Positions 9,736 to 18,801 of a stretch of DNA of 64,000 nucleotides are shown one piece after another. The notes under the pieces are model-generated. The model searched no databases. It was given only the letters and a program-made list of their open reading frames with translations, and had not been told where the DNA came from. Both the position numbers and the translations under genes were made by a program. Positions within the stretch are counted from its first letter, which is position 1, and each line of letters opens with the position of its first letter. Source of the stretch: Streptomyces albofaciens JCM 4342 (GTDB lineage: Bacteria > Actinomycetota > Actinomycetes > Streptomycetales > Streptomycetaceae); the NCBI RefSeq assembly GCF_008634025.1, contig NZ_PDCM01000001.1, positions 676,501-740,500 on the forward strand, in the 5' to 3' direction.

Positions 9736-9753
9736 GTGGGGTTTTCCTCACCC
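9736..9753. promoter_or_regulatory. Candidate regulator site shared by the kinase promoters
   Basis: GTGGGGTTTTCCTCACCC lies in the divergent region between kinase 2 and the RDD gene. It matches 8130-8147, upstream of kinase 1, at 16 of 18 positions (CTGGGGTTTTCCCCACCC). The presence of the same block upstream of both kinase genes suggests a binding site, possibly for the cognate response regulator. This is inference. Confidence 0.4.
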
Positions 9754-9821
9754 GCCGCCTCCTCGGGGCCGCGACGGGCGCGGCTTGTGCGGAGGCCGCA
9801 CGGCCAGCTTGGATCTGCGGC

Positions 9822-10532
9822 ATGAGTGAGTACCAGCAAGGCCCGTACGGACAGCAAGGGGCGTACGGACAGCAAGGCCCGTACGGACAGCAGGGTCCGT
9901 ACGGGCAACAGGGGACATATGGGCAGCAGGGCGCGAACGGCCAGCAGGCGCCGTACGGGCAGCAAGGTGCGTACGCGCAGCAAGGTGCGTACGGGGGACA
10001 GGGGGCCTACGGGTACGGGCAGGCCCCGGGCTCTTCGGCGCCGGGACCGCAGGGCCACCCCTACGGAGCGCCGCAGGCGGGCGGGCCGCCCCTGGCCATG
10101 CTGGGCAGCCGGGGCGCGCGGCTCGGGGCCCGGTTGCTGGACTTCGTCTTCCAGACCGTCGCGATATTCCTGGTGGTCGGGGCGGTCGCTCTCATACAGG
10201 CCGTGCTGCCGCGCGGCGCCGCGTTCGGTATTCCGACGGCACTGATCGGAATCGCCGCCGTCATCGCGTTGCTCCTGTACGAGCCGTTCATGAACGGGAA
10301 GTACGGCGGCACGTTCGGCAAGCGGATCTGCGGCCTGCGCGTCGCCCGGCTGGACACCGGCGCGCCGCTGTCGTTCGGGCGGGCGTTCGGGCGCTGGGCG
10401 ATTGTCTTCCCGATGGGATTCGTCCCGCTGCTGGGGCTGCTCAACGTGCTGTGGTGCCTCTGGGACGAGCCGTACCGGCAGTGTCTGCACGACAAGGTGG
10501 CCGGGACCGTGGTGGTCAGCAGCCGTGCATAA
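9822..10532 (+). CDS. RDD-family membrane protein with Gln/Gly/Tyr repeat N-terminus
   Basis: A 236-residue protein. Residues 1-70 are nine or so tandem copies of a YGQQGP/A-type hexapeptide, a disordered low-complexity segment. An RDD domain follows (about 92-235), with three or four membrane helices, the conserved Arg in RLGARLLDF, and the GKRICGLRV segment. RDD proteins are of mixed function, some being ion transporters. It overlaps the EccD-like gene by 8 nt (GTGCATAA), so the two are translationally coupled. The ATG at 9822 is the first one giving the repeat; codons upstream look non-coding. Confidence 0.85.
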   Translation: MSEYQQGPYGQQGAYGQQGPYGQQGPYGQQGTYGQQGANGQQAPYGQQGAYAQQGAYGGQGAYGYGQAPGSSAPGPQGHPYGAPQAGGPPLAMLGSRGARLGARLLDFVFQTVAIFLVVGAVALIQAVLPRGAAFGIPTALIGIAAVIALLLYEPFMNGKYGGTFGKRICGLRVARLDTGAPLSFGRAFGRWAIVFPMGFVPLLGLLNVLWCLWDEPYRQCLHDKVAGTVVVSSRA

Positions 10533-11877
10533 CGAGGCCGGGGCGCGGGTGGCGCTGCGGCGGGTCGTGCTGGCGGGCGAACGGCGTCGGGTGGACCTGG
10601 TGCTGCCCGCGCACGAGCCGGTCGGCACGCTGCTGCCCGAGGTGCTGCGGGCGGCCGGCGACCCGGCGGCGTACGGGCCGTCACGCTGCCGCCTGGTGAC
10701 GGACGGCGGTGCCGTACTCGCCCAGGGCGAGACGCTCGCGTCCGCGAACGTGACCGACGGGTCCGTACTGCGGCTGCTGCGGGAACGGGAACAGGAATCG
10801 CCGGAGGCGCCGATGCCGACCGCACCCGCACCTGGGGTAGTGGGCGCGGTGCCGGGCGAGGGTCTCGACCTGCCCGCCCGGCGGTGGGACGAGCGGAGTC
10901 GGGCGTGGACCGCGGTCGCGGCCGGGACGCTGCTGTCGGCCGTGGCGGGCCTGCTCGCCGCGCGCGCGTACGGGCCTGAGCAGGCCGGGCCGTGGCTCGG
11001 TGGGGCCGCGTTGATCGTGGCCGGGGCCGGTGCCGTGGCCGGCCCGCTGCTCGGCCGACGCCTGCCGGGCACGGCGCTGCTCCTGATGGGCGGTGTACTC
11101 GGCGTGCTCGCCTCCTGGGACGTGACCTCGGGAGGCGCGCCACGCTTGGCCGCCGTCGGCCTGACGGTGGCGGCCGTACTCGCGCTGCTCGGGATCTGTA
11201 CGGGCCTGGGGCGGGGCGGACTCGTCGGTGCGGCGGCGGTCGCGGCTGCGGTGGGCGTGTGGGAGGCGGGGGCGGCGCTAGCCGGCCCGGCGCGGGCGGC
11301 CGTCCTGATCGGCCTGGTGTCGGTGCTGGCGCTGGGCTGTCTGCCACGGCTCGCCCTGACGTCGGCCGGGCTGACGCGGCTGGACGACCGGCGCTCCGGC
11401 GGTACGCCGGTCAGCAGCCACCGGGTCGCGGCGGCGCTGGGCGCCACGCACCGCGGACTCACGCCGGCCGCCGTCGCGATGGCCGGATCGGCGGGAGCGG
11501 CCGGGGTGCTGGCGGCCGGGGGCGTGTCCGGGACGGGTGGCGGCTGGGCCGTGGCGGGCGCGGTGCTGTTGTGCGTCGTGCTGTTCTCTCGGGCGCGGGC
11601 CTACCCGCTGGTACTGGAGGTCGTGGCGCTGCTGACGGCCGGTACGGCGGTCTGCGTACGGCTCGCCCTGCTGTGGGCGGACGGCGGCAGCCCGGCGGGG
11701 GCGCTGATCGCGCTGTGCCTGCTGGCGGCGCTGCCGGTCGCGGCGCTCGCCGTACGGCTGCCGGAGCACGTACGGGCACTGCTGCGACGCCTGACGGACG
11801 TGGCCGAGGTGGTGAGCGCGGTGGCGCTCATTCCGGCGGGGCTCGGGGCGCTCGGGGTTTTCGACCGGTTGCTGTAG
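10525..11877 (+). CDS. EccD-like type VII secretion integral membrane protein
   Basis: A 450-residue protein with the EccD layout: a ubiquitin-like (YukD) domain at about residues 8-90, containing RRVDLVLPAHEPVGTLLPEV, then eleven predicted membrane helices between about 125 and 450. In ESX systems EccD forms the pore-proximal membrane scaffold. No EccB, EccC, EccE, mycosin or WXG100 genes are nearby, so this is an orphan or an accessory copy. Start GTG at 10525 overlaps the RDD gene stop. A terminator-like hairpin follows at 11882, yet the MinD-like gene starts only 130 bp further. Confidence 0.8.
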   Translation: MHNEAGARVALRRVVLAGERRRVDLVLPAHEPVGTLLPEVLRAAGDPAAYGPSRCRLVTDGGAVLAQGETLASANVTDGSVLRLLREREQESPEAPMPTAPAPGVVGAVPGEGLDLPARRWDERSRAWTAVAAGTLLSAVAGLLAARAYGPEQAGPWLGGAALIVAGAGAVAGPLLGRRLPGTALLLMGGVLGVLASWDVTSGGAPRLAAVGLTVAAVLALLGICTGLGRGGLVGAAAVAAAVGVWEAGAALAGPARAAVLIGLVSVLALGCLPRLALTSAGLTRLDDRRSGGTPVSSHRVAAALGATHRGLTPAAVAMAGSAGAAGVLAAGGVSGTGGGWAVAGAVLLCVVLFSRARAYPLVLEVVALLTAGTAVCVRLALLWADGGSPAGALIALCLLAALPVAALAVRLPEHVRALLRRLTDVAEVVSAVALIPAGLGALGVFDRLL

Positions 11878-11881
11878 CTGT

Positions 11882-11915
11882 GACCGGGTGCCGGACGTGT
11901 TCCGGGCACCCGGTC
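11882..11915 (+). terminator. Terminator-like hairpin after the EccD-like gene
   Basis: GACCGGGTGCC pairs with GGCACCCGGTC across a short loop, 4 nt after the stop codon. The stem has one bulged base. Confidence 0.65.
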
Positions 11916-12006
11916 GATCGGAAGCGGCGAGCGGGTCGACCAAAATGATCGGCCGCGGCGGTCGAGCACATCGACCGGTCTGACCAGAAGGGGCGGCGGA
12001 GGGTTC

Positions 12007-13344
12007 ATGTCGGGAGAGTCGGGGCGCCGGGGAGAGCCCGGGGAGCCGGGGCGGCAGGGAGTGCCGGGGGTGCCGGGAGAGCCGGGAGAGCCGGGAGAGC
12101 CGGGGCGGCTGGGAGTAACGGGAGAACCGGGAGTACCGGAAGTACCCGGAGTACCCGGAGTACCGGAAGAGCCGGGGGTTTCAGGGCGGTGGGGGGAGGT
12201 GGGGCAGTCGTTGCCGTCGGGAGTGCCAATGCCGTCGGGGCCGGAGATGTCTCCGGGGGCGGCGGTGCCACAGATGCCACCGATGCCTGGGTATGCGCCG
12301 GGGGCGATGCCTCCGCCCGTACCTCTGGCCAAACAGACGCACGCGCTCACCCCCACCCCCGCCTCCAACCCCACCCTCACCCCCACTTCCCCCTCCACCC
12401 CCACCCCCGTCTCCGTCCCCCTCGTCCCGCCCGAGCTGGACGGGGTGCAGGCCAAGCCGCGGCACGGGGAGTCCGTCGCGCGGCGGGCGGGGCGGGCGCT
12501 GCGGCGGGTGTTCGCCTCGTCCGCCGCGGCCGAGACCGAGGCGCTGACCCGGGCCGCGCACGCCATCCAGCAGCCGGTGACCACCGGGCGGCAGCTCGCC
12601 GTCTCCAGCATCCGTGGGGGCGCGGGCAAGTCCACCGTCGCCGCCCTGCTCGCCCTCACCTACGCCCACTACCGCTCCGACCCGGTGCTGGCGGTGGAGG
12701 CCGACCCGGCGCTGGGCACGCTGCCGCACCGGCTGGGCGCGCGGGAGGTGCGCTGGTCGGGCACCGACCTGGCGCAGATCGTCGGCCCGGACATGCTGAT
12801 CACCGACCTGACCGGCTACCTCCTGCCGTTCACGGGCGGCGGCTGGCTGCTGCCCGGCAGCCAGGGCGCGATCGGCACGCGGCTGGATCTCGACACGTAC
12901 CGCACCGTCATGACCTCCCTGCGCCGCCACTTCGCCACCACGGTGGTGGACTGCGAGACGCTGCCCGCCGAGGTCGCGCGCACCGCGCTGGTCACCACCC
13001 AGGCGCGCGTCCTGGTGACCCCGGCGACCGTGGAAGGCGTGCTGGCGACCAAGTCCGTACTGGAGTGGATGGGCGGCGTACACCGCGGGCTGCTGCCGAC
13101 GTGCGTCGTCGTGCTCAACCACACGTCACCCGACGGGGGCATTGACGTACGCAAAGCTGTCGAGCACCTGGGGACGGGCGGTGCGGCGGTGCTGCCGCTG
13201 CCGTACGACCGCCATCTGGCCGCCGGCGGCGCCGTGCGGACGGAGCTGCTGGGCGAGCGGACGCGGGAGGCGGCGGCGCGGCTCGCCGCCGAGGTGATGG
13301 ACCGCGCGGTGTCGCGCAGCCCGGGGAAGCGGCACCGGACCTGA
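12007..13344 (+). CDS. MinD/EspI-like P-loop ATPase with collagen-like N-terminus
   Basis: A 445-residue protein. Residues 4-63 are about twenty Gly-X-Y triplets rich in GEP and GVP, a bacterial collagen-like stretch. A Pro/Thr-rich linker follows (about 110-145). The C-terminal half is a SIMIBI ATPase with the deviant Walker A motif RGGAGKST at 203-210, [11 protein letters not shown] after it, and a Walker B-like VVDCE. The combination of a disordered Pro-rich N-terminus and a MinD-type ATPase is that of EspI-like proteins of ESX loci, which fits the EccD-like gene upstream. The ATG at 12007 begins the triplet run. No partner secretion ATPase (EccC) is present. Confidence 0.8.
   Translation: MSGESGRRGEPGEPGRQGVPGVPGEPGEPGEPGRLGVTGEPGVPEVPGVPGVPEEPGVSGRWGEVGQSLPSGVPMPSGPEMSPGAAVPQMPPMPGYAPGAMPPPVPLAKQTHALTPTPASNPTLTPTSPSTPTPVSVPLVPPELDGVQAKPRHGESVARRAGRALRRVFASSAAAETEALTRAAHAIQQPVTTGRQLAVSSIRGGAGKSTVAALLALTYAHYRSDPVLAVEADPALGTLPHRLGAREVRWSGTDLAQIVGPDMLITDLTGYLLPFTGGGWLLPGSQGAIGTRLDLDTYRTVMTSLRRHFATTVVDCETLPAEVARTALVTTQARVLVTPATVEGVLATKSVLEWMGGVHRGLLPTCVVVLNHTSPDGGIDVRKAVEHLGTGGAAVLPLPYDRHLAAGGAVRTELLGERTREAAARLAAEVMDRAVSRSPGKRHRT
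12025..12180 (+). repeat. Tandem repeat encoding collagen-like Gly-X-Y triplets
   Basis: A 9-bp-multiple repeat built on GGGAGAGCC and GGAGTACC units inside the MinD/EspI-like gene. Such arrays expand and contract easily, so the triplet number is likely to vary between strains. Confidence 0.75.
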
Positions 13345-13444
13345 CGCCGCCACCCGGGCCCGGGCGACGGGGCCAGGTGGGGCGAAGTCGGGCCATAGCC
13401 GTCCGTCATGTGACGCGACTGCTCACCTGGGGCGGGGCAGGGCC

Positions 13445-13450
13445 TAGACT
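13445..13450 (+). promoter_or_regulatory. Possible -10 element of the nuo operon
   Basis: TAGACT lies 60 bp upstream of the nuoA GTG. A TGCTCA at 13420 is a poor -35 with 19-bp spacing. It is the best candidate in the 165-bp gap but weak. Confidence 0.3.
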
Positions 13451-13509
13451 CCCGTGCGTACAGATCGTCGAAGTCGTTGAACAAGAGCAGTCAGGGAGCG
13501 AGGGCGGAC

Positions 13510-13911
13510 GTGCCGGACGCGACCGTACGCACCAGCATCGCCGCGGACTATTTCCAGGGCTATTCGGTCGTCGGCCTCATCGCCGTGATCGGTGTGCTCT
13601 TCGTGGCCGTGGCCTTCGGTGCCGGGCGGCTGCTGCGGCCCGTGGTGCCCACCCCGGAAAAACTGCTCACCTACGAATGCGGCGTGGATCCGGTCGGCGA
13701 GGGCTGGGCGCACACCCAGGTCCGCTACTACGTCTACGCCTTCCTGTACGTGATCTTCGCCGTCGACTCGATCTTCCTGTTCCCCTGGGCGACGGTCTTC
13801 GCCGCCCCCGGTTTCGGCGGCGCCACGCTGGTGGAGATGTTCATCTTCCTCGGCTTCCTCGCCGTCGGCCTGCTCTACGCATGGAAGAAGGGCGTCCTGG
13901 AATGGACGTGA
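13510..13911 (+). CDS. nuoA: NADH-quinone oxidoreductase subunit A, second nuo operon
   Basis: A 133-residue membrane subunit with three helices. The conserved loop [20 protein letters not shown] and the acidic residues in [12 protein letters not shown] are those of NuoA/ND3. The GTG at 13510 is chosen for normal length and start (MPDATVRTS). It opens a ten-gene operon in which nearly all neighbours overlap by 1-10 nt. It lies at the membrane-arm/peripheral-arm junction of complex I. nuoB starts 10 nt before its stop. Confidence 0.92.
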   Translation: MPDATVRTSIAADYFQGYSVVGLIAVIGVLFVAVAFGAGRLLRPVVPTPEKLLTYECGVDPVGEGWAHTQVRYYVYAFLYVIFAVDSIFLFPWATVFAAPGFGGATLVEMFIFLGFLAVGLLYAWKKGVLEWT

Positions 13912-14726
13912 CGAACGCCAAGCCGACCGCGACGGCGGGTGCCGAGCTGCCCGTCGTGTCCGCCGGCGGTGCCGTCGAACGGCGCCGGCTGGGCCCGCTC
14001 GCCCGGCTCGCCCCCGAACCCATGAAGGTGGTCCTCAACTGGGGCCGCCGCTACAGCCTGTGGGTGTTCAACTTCGGGCTCGCCTGTTGCGCGATCGAGT
14101 TCATCGCCGCGTCGATGGCCCGGCACGACTTCATCCGGCTCGGTGTGATCCCGTTCGCGCCGGGTCCGCGGCAGGCCGACCTCATGATCGTATCCGGCAC
14201 GGTGACGGACAAGATGGCGCCCGCGGTCAAGCGGCTGTACGAGCAGATGCCGGAGCCGAAGTACGTCATCTCCTTCGGCGCGTGCTCGAACTGCGGAGGC
14301 CCGTACTGGGACTCGTACGCGGTCACCAAGGGCGTCGACCAGATCATCCCCGTCGACGTGTACGTCCCGGGCTGCCCGCCCCGGCCCGAGGCGCTGCTCC
14401 AGGGCATCCTCAAGCTCCAGGAGAAGATCGCCCGCGAGTCGCTGGGGGAGCGGTACGGGAACGGTGATCAGCCGTCCGTGAACGGCGATCAGTCGCCCGT
14501 GAACGGCGGCAACGGTGCCGGCGCGGCCGGTCCGGCCGGGCCGTCGGCCGCCGCGCTGCGCAGCGGGCTGGTCGCGCCGCCGGAGCCCAAGACGTCGGGC
14601 GCGTCGGCTGAGGCTGATGCGGAAGCCGGCACCGGTACCGGCACCGGTGCCGGTGCCGGTACCGGTGCAGATGCTGATGCAGGTGCCGGCGACGGCGAGA
14701 AGCCGAAGGGAGCGGGGGAGCAGTGA
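13902..14726 (+). CDS. nuoB: NADH-quinone oxidoreductase subunit B with low-complexity tail
   Basis: A 274-residue protein. The core (about 25-185) binds cluster N2, with the tandem cysteines in LACCAIEF, the third in FGACSNCGG and the fourth in VPGCPPRP, so the cluster is intact. The last 90 residues are a disordered tail ending in a run of Gly-Thr, Gly-Ala and Asp-Ala dipeptides coded by short GC-rich tandem repeats (14628-14690). Usual NuoB is about 160-190 residues. N2 passes electrons to quinone. The start ATG at 13902 overlaps nuoA by 10 nt, and the stop overlaps the nuoC GTG (GTGA). Confidence 0.92.
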   Translation: MDVTNAKPTATAGAELPVVSAGGAVERRRLGPLARLAPEPMKVVLNWGRRYSLWVFNFGLACCAIEFIAASMARHDFIRLGVIPFAPGPRQADLMIVSGTVTDKMAPAVKRLYEQMPEPKYVISFGACSNCGGPYWDSYAVTKGVDQIIPVDVYVPGCPPRPEALLQGILKLQEKIARESLGERYGNGDQPSVNGDQSPVNGGNGAGAAGPAGPSAAALRSGLVAPPEPKTSGASAEADAEAGTGTGTGAGAGTGADADAGAGDGEKPKGAGEQ

Positions 14727-16123
14727 GCGACGAACAGGCCCCGGGCCCGCAGAGCGAGGAGCCGGCGGCCGAGGAGACGCGCGCCGCTGAGCCCCCGGTT
14801 GCCGAGCCGGCCGTCGGCTGGCTGCCCGGGCCCGCCACCGAACTGTTCGGCGCCGGTGCGACCGCCGAAGAGGCCTACGACCTGCTCACCGTTGACGTGC
14901 CCGCCGAGGCCTGGATCCCGGCGCTGACCGCCGCCCGCGACGACCTCGGATGCAGCTACTTCGACTGGCTGAGCGCGGTCGACGAGCCCGGTACGGGCTT
15001 CCGCGTCTGCGCGCACCTCGCCGACATCGCCCGGCCCGGCACCGTACGGCGCCTGGTGCTGCGCACCACCGTCCCGCACGACGCGGCCGTACTGCCCACC
15101 GCCACCGGCGTGTACGCGGGCGCGGGCTGGCACGAGCGCGAGACGCACGAGATGTTCGGCGTCGACTTCACCGGCCACCCGTACCTGGAGCCCCTGCTGC
15201 TCCCGGAGAACTTCGAGGGCCACCCGCTGCGCAAGGACTTCGTGCTCGCGGCGCGGGTCGCCAAGGCGTGGCCGGGCGCGAAGGAGCCGGGTGAGTCGGA
15301 GCACGGCGGGCCCAAGCGCCGCCAGATGCTGCCGCCCGGCGTGCCCGACCCGAACGAGTGGGGCCCGCTGAAGGGCCAGCTGCCGCCCGCCCCGGCCCGT
15401 CCGGCCCGCGGTGCGCGTGCGGCCGGTGGTGCCCGTGCGGCCGGTGGGGCCGCGGGGGAGCGGCCGGTCCGTCGTACGCGTACGGCGAGCGCCGGATCGG
15501 CGAGCCAGCAGCCGAGCGCCGCTACGGATGCGACGCAGCCACCGGCAGCCGACGCGTCGGCTGCCACCGAGCCGTCGGCCCCGGCCGCCCGGCCGGAACG
15601 TCCCGCCAGGCCGGAACGTCCCGCCCGTCCGGAGCGCCCCGCCCGCCGGATGCGCAGCGCCAGCCAGGGCTCGGTCAGCCAGGGTTCGGTCAGTCAAGGC
15701 TCGGCTGGTCAGGAAGCAGCTGATCAGGCGGCGGGCGGCCAGGAAGCGGCCGGTCAGGAAGCGGCAGGCCGGGAGCCCGGCAAGGAGTCCGGTCAGGAAC
15801 CGGCTGCCCGTAAGGCGCCCGTCACCCCGGCGTCCTCCGACGCCCCGTGGCACCATGCCCGCCCCGCCTTCGAGGACGAGCCGAAACCCGAACCGAAGCC
15901 CGAGCCGAAACCCGAACCGAAGCCCGAGCCGAAGTCTGAGCGGAAACCCGACCCGAAGCCCACCCCCAAGCCCAAGGCCGGCGAAGCCACCACCCCCGAC
16001 TCCGACCCCGGCGAAACCACCACCCCCGACCCCGGCGCAGCGGCCGACCCCGGCGAAGCCCCCGGCACCGACCCCGACGCCGCCCCCGGCACCGCGACAG
16101 AAGAAGGCGGGACCAGACCATGA
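14723..16123 (+). CDS. nuoC: NADH-quinone oxidoreductase subunit C with long disordered tail
   Basis: A 466-residue protein. The 30-kDa subunit domain occupies about residues 45-175 and carries the signature [18 protein letters not shown] and EGHPLRKDF. Everything after about residue 195 is low complexity: PERPAR repeats, QGSVSQ and QEAAGQEAA repeats, a KPEPKPEP run and a Thr/Pro/Asp-rich end. Usual NuoC is 200-250 residues. The partner nuoD (49-kDa subunit) does not follow, which is odd because NuoC and NuoD form the quinone-reducing module. GTG start overlaps the nuoB stop; stop overlaps the nuoH ATG (ATGA). Confidence 0.9.
   Translation: MSDEQAPGPQSEEPAAEETRAAEPPVAEPAVGWLPGPATELFGAGATAEEAYDLLTVDVPAEAWIPALTAARDDLGCSYFDWLSAVDEPGTGFRVCAHLADIARPGTVRRLVLRTTVPHDAAVLPTATGVYAGAGWHERETHEMFGVDFTGHPYLEPLLLPENFEGHPLRKDFVLAARVAKAWPGAKEPGESEHGGPKRRQMLPPGVPDPNEWGPLKGQLPPAPARPARGARAAGGARAAGGAAGERPVRRTRTASAGSASQQPSAATDATQPPAADASAATEPSAPAARPERPARPERPARPERPARRMRSASQGSVSQGSVSQGSAGQEAADQAAGGQEAAGQEAAGREPGKESGQEPAARKAPVTPASSDAPWHHARPAFEDEPKPEPKPEPKPEPKPEPKSERKPDPKPTPKPKAGEATTPDSDPGETTTPDPGAAADPGEAPGTDPDAAPGTATEEGGTRP
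15590..15960 (+). repeat. Tandem repeats in the nuoC tail
   Basis: Three stretches of short in-frame repeats: CGGAACGTCCCGCC-like units near 15594-15650 (PERPAR), CAGCCAGGGCTCGGTCAG-like units near 15660-15715, and alternating CCGAAACC/CCGAAGCC units near 15880-15950 (KPEP). Confidence 0.75.
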
Positions 16124-17085
16124 GCGACGCCCTCGACATCGCCCTGCGCCTGATCGCCGTCTTCGTCGCCTTCCTGGTCTTCCCGCTGGTCATCGGCCAG
16201 ACCGAGCACAAGGTCATGGCCCATATGCAGGGCCGCCTCGGGCCCATGTACGCGGGCGGTTTCCACGGCTGGGCCCAGCTCGTCGCCGACGGCGTGAAGT
16301 TCGCGCAGAAGGAGGACGTCGTACCGGCCGGGGCCGACCGGCGCATCTTCCAGCTCGCGCCCGCCGTCGCCCTGCTGCCGTACCTGCTGGTCCTGATCGC
16401 CATCCCGATCGGCCCGCACAACGCGGTCGGGCAGTCGCTGGACGCGGGCGTCTTCTTCGTTCTCGCCGTCATGGGCGTGGGCGTGCTGGGCTCGCTGATG
16501 GCGGGCTGGGCGTCGGCCAACAAGTTCTCGCTGCTCGGCGGGTTGCGTACGGCCGCCCAGCTGCTGGCGTACGAGCTGCCGATGCTGCTCGCCGCCGCCT
16601 CCGTCGCGATGGCCGCCGGCACGCTCTCGCTGCCCGGCATCCTCGACGCCTTCCACTGGTGGTGGGTGCCCTGGCAGATCGTCGGCGGCCTGGTCTTCTT
16701 CACGGCGGGGCTGGCCGAGCTCCAGCGGCCGCCGTTCGACATGCCGGTCGCCGACTCCGAGATCATCTTCGGCGCGTACACCGAGTACACCGGGCTGCGC
16801 TTCGCGCTGTTCCTGCTCGCCGAGTACGCCGGCATCGTCGTGCTGTGCGCCCTGACCTCCGTGCTCTTCCTCGGCGGCTGGCACGGGCCGTTCGGCGCCG
16901 ACGGCCTCGGCTGGCTGTGGACGCTCCTGAAGACCGCGATCCTCGCCTTCGGCGTGATCTGGCTGCGCGTCAGCTACCCGCGGCTGCGTGAGGACCAGTT
17001 GCAGAAGCTGGCCTGGACGGTGCTGATCCCGCTGGCCCTCGCCCAGATCGCCCTCACCGGCGTCGTCAAGGTGGTGATCTCGTAA
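16120..17085 (+). CDS. nuoH: NADH-quinone oxidoreductase subunit H
   Basis: A 321-residue protein of eight to nine membrane helices, the subunit that with NuoB and NuoD forms the quinone cavity. The family signature is seen as [14 protein letters not shown] followed by [13 protein letters not shown], and later [15 protein letters not shown]. It is shorter than many actinobacterial NuoH proteins of about 440-470 residues because it lacks a C-terminal extension. Its ATG overlaps nuoC, and its TAA shares one base with the nuoI ATG (TAATG). Confidence 0.93.
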   Translation: MSDALDIALRLIAVFVAFLVFPLVIGQTEHKVMAHMQGRLGPMYAGGFHGWAQLVADGVKFAQKEDVVPAGADRRIFQLAPAVALLPYLLVLIAIPIGPHNAVGQSLDAGVFFVLAVMGVGVLGSLMAGWASANKFSLLGGLRTAAQLLAYELPMLLAAASVAMAAGTLSLPGILDAFHWWWVPWQIVGGLVFFTAGLAELQRPPFDMPVADSEIIFGAYTEYTGLRFALFLLAEYAGIVVLCALTSVLFLGGWHGPFGADGLGWLWTLLKTAILAFGVIWLRVSYPRLREDQLQKLAWTVLIPLALAQIALTGVVKVVIS

Positions 17086-17714
17086 TGGCCCCGGAGACCC
17101 CGCGGAAGAAGTCCGGCTGGCCCGGCAGCGGCCTCGCCAAGGGCCTGGCCGTGACGCTGCGGACGATGACGAAGCGTTCGGTCACCGAGCAGTACCCGGA
17201 CGTCCAGCCCGAACTGGCGCCCCGCACCCGCGGTGTGATCGGGCTGTTCGAGGAGAACTGCACGGTCTGCATGCTGTGCGCGCGCGAGTGCCCGGACTGG
17301 TGCATCTACATCGACTCCCACAAGGAGACGGTGCCGCCCGCCGCCCCCGGCGGTCGCGAACGCAGCCGCAACGTGCTGGACCGCTTCGCCATCGACTTCT
17401 CGCTGTGCATGTACTGCGGTATCTGCATCGAGGTGTGTCCTTTCGACGCGCTGTTCTGGTCGCCGGAGTTCGAGTACGCGGAGACCGACATCCACAACCT
17501 GACCCACGAGCGGGACAAACTCCGCGAGTGGATGTGGACGGTCCCGGAACCGCCGGCCCTCGACCCCGCGGCCGAGGAGCCCAAGGAGATCGCCGCCGCC
17601 CGCAAGGCCGCCGACAAACTCGCCGCGCAGGAAGCCGCCGAGCGGCAGGCGGAACAGGAAGCAGCCCGGGGAGCAGCCCCGGGCACCGCCCAGGAACAGG
17701 AGGGAGAAGCGTGA
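17085..17714 (+). CDS. nuoI: NADH-quinone oxidoreductase subunit I (2x4Fe-4S ferredoxin)
   Basis: A 209-residue peripheral subunit with two complete 4Fe-4S motifs: [12 protein letters not shown] and [12 protein letters not shown], corresponding to clusters N6a and N6b. They relay electrons to N2 in NuoB. The last 55 residues are an Ala/Glu/Gln-rich charged tail. If the enzyme takes electrons from ferredoxin, this subunit is the likely docking point (inference). Start and stop overlap the neighbours. Confidence 0.94.
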   Translation: MAPETPRKKSGWPGSGLAKGLAVTLRTMTKRSVTEQYPDVQPELAPRTRGVIGLFEENCTVCMLCARECPDWCIYIDSHKETVPPAAPGGRERSRNVLDRFAIDFSLCMYCGICIEVCPFDALFWSPEFEYAETDIHNLTHERDKLREWMWTVPEPPALDPAAEEPKEIAAARKAADKLAAQEAAERQAEQEAARGAAPGTAQEQEGEA

Positions 17715-18403
17715 CGCTCGCCGCCGCAAGCCACGGCTTCCTCTCCCCGACCGGGGTCGAGATCGCCTTCCTCCTCGTCGGGCTGGTCACCCTCGGCGCG
17801 GCCGTGGTCACCGTCACCACCCGGCAGCTGGTGCACGCCGCCCTGTGGCTGGTGGTCACCCTCGGCGGCATCGCCGTCGAGTACCTGCTGCTGACCGCCG
17901 AGTTCATCGCCTGGGTGCAGGTCCTGATCTACGTGGGGTCCGTCGTCGTCCTCCTCCTCTTCGGACTGATGCTCACCAAGGCGCCCATCGGCCGCTCCCC
18001 GGACGCCGACTCGGGCAACCGCTGGGCCGCGCTCACCGTGGCCGTCGCCTCCGCCGCCGCGCTCGTCTGGGTCGTCACGGACGCGTTCCGTACGACCTGG
18101 ATCGACCTGGACGGCGCGGTCCAGGGCTCCACCGAAGCCTCCGGGCGCAGTCTGTTCCAGTACTGGGTGCTGCCGTTCGAAGCGCTCTCCGTACTCCTCC
18201 TCGCCGCCCTCGTCGGCGCGATCGTGCTCTCCCGCAGGAACGGCGACCGCGAGCAGGCCGACGGCGGCGAGCAGACCGGCGGTGGCAAGGCGACCGGCGG
18301 CGCCAAGCAGACCGGCTCCCGTCAGCAGCCCGGCTTCCGCGAACGGTCCGGCTCGCGCGCACAGCCCGGTGACCGCGCACGTCCCAGAGAGGACCAAGGC
18401 TGA
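17711..18403 (+). CDS. nuoJ: NADH-quinone oxidoreductase subunit J
   Basis: A 230-residue subunit with five membrane helices in residues 12-175. The third helix carries the conserved segment [21 protein letters not shown] of the family. A hydrophilic Gly/Gln/Arg-rich tail of about 55 residues follows, containing repeats such as [13 protein letters not shown]. The GTG at 17711 forms GTGA with the nuoI stop. The open frame continues far upstream, but that is a shadow of nuoI. Confidence 0.92.
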   Translation: MTLAAASHGFLSPTGVEIAFLLVGLVTLGAAVVTVTTRQLVHAALWLVVTLGGIAVEYLLLTAEFIAWVQVLIYVGSVVVLLLFGLMLTKAPIGRSPDADSGNRWAALTVAVASAAALVWVVTDAFRTTWIDLDGAVQGSTEASGRSLFQYWVLPFEALSVLLLAALVGAIVLSRRNGDREQADGGEQTGGGKATGGAKQTGSRQQPGFRERSGSRAQPGDRARPREDQG

Positions 18404-18801
18404 TGCATCTCGCCTATCCCGCCGTCCTCGCCGTCCTCCTGTTCTGCGTCGGCCTGTACGGCGTGCTGGCCCGGCGCAACGCGATCCTGGTCCTGATGTC
18501 CGTCGAGCTGATGCTCAACGCCGTCAACCTCAACCTGGTGGCGTTCGACGTCTGGCTGCGCGACAAGCTGCACGCCGGCCAGGCGCTCACCCTCTTCACC
18601 ATCGCCGTGGCCGCCGCCGAGATCGGTATCGGCCTGGCGATCGTCCTGCTCGTCTACCGCAACCGCGGCAGCTCGGACGTGGACCGCCTCCGCGACCTCG
18701 TCGAACGCCCGGACGGCACGGACCCGAACGATGACCTCACCGGCGGCGCGGACGCCGCCGGCCGGCCGCGGCCGGACCAGCAGGCGGAGGCCGCCGCGTG
18801 A
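18403..18801 (+). CDS. nuoK: NADH-quinone oxidoreductase subunit K
   Basis: A 132-residue antiporter-like small subunit with three helices. The conserved glutamates lie in [15 protein letters not shown] (helix 2) and [18 protein letters not shown] (helix 3). The C-terminal 35 residues are a hydrophilic tail, whereas most NuoK proteins end near residue 100. It shares a TGATG junction with nuoJ and GTGA with nuoL. Confidence 0.93.
   Translation: MHLAYPAVLAVLLFCVGLYGVLARRNAILVLMSVELMLNAVNLNLVAFDVWLRDKLHAGQALTLFTIAVAAAEIGIGLAIVLLVYRNRGSSDVDRLRDLVERPDGTDPNDDLTGGADAAGRPRPDQQAEAAA

Noticed and set aside
10525..13344. Complete ESX/type VII secretion locus
   Set aside because: Only EccD-like and EspI-like genes are present. 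EccB, EccC, EccE, mycosin and WXG100 genes are missing within the window.
12025..15960. Repeats in the MinD/EspI-like gene and in nuoC as a possible CRISPR array
   Set aside because: They are short in-frame coding repeats without constant-length unique spacers or palindromic repeat ends. No cas genes are present.
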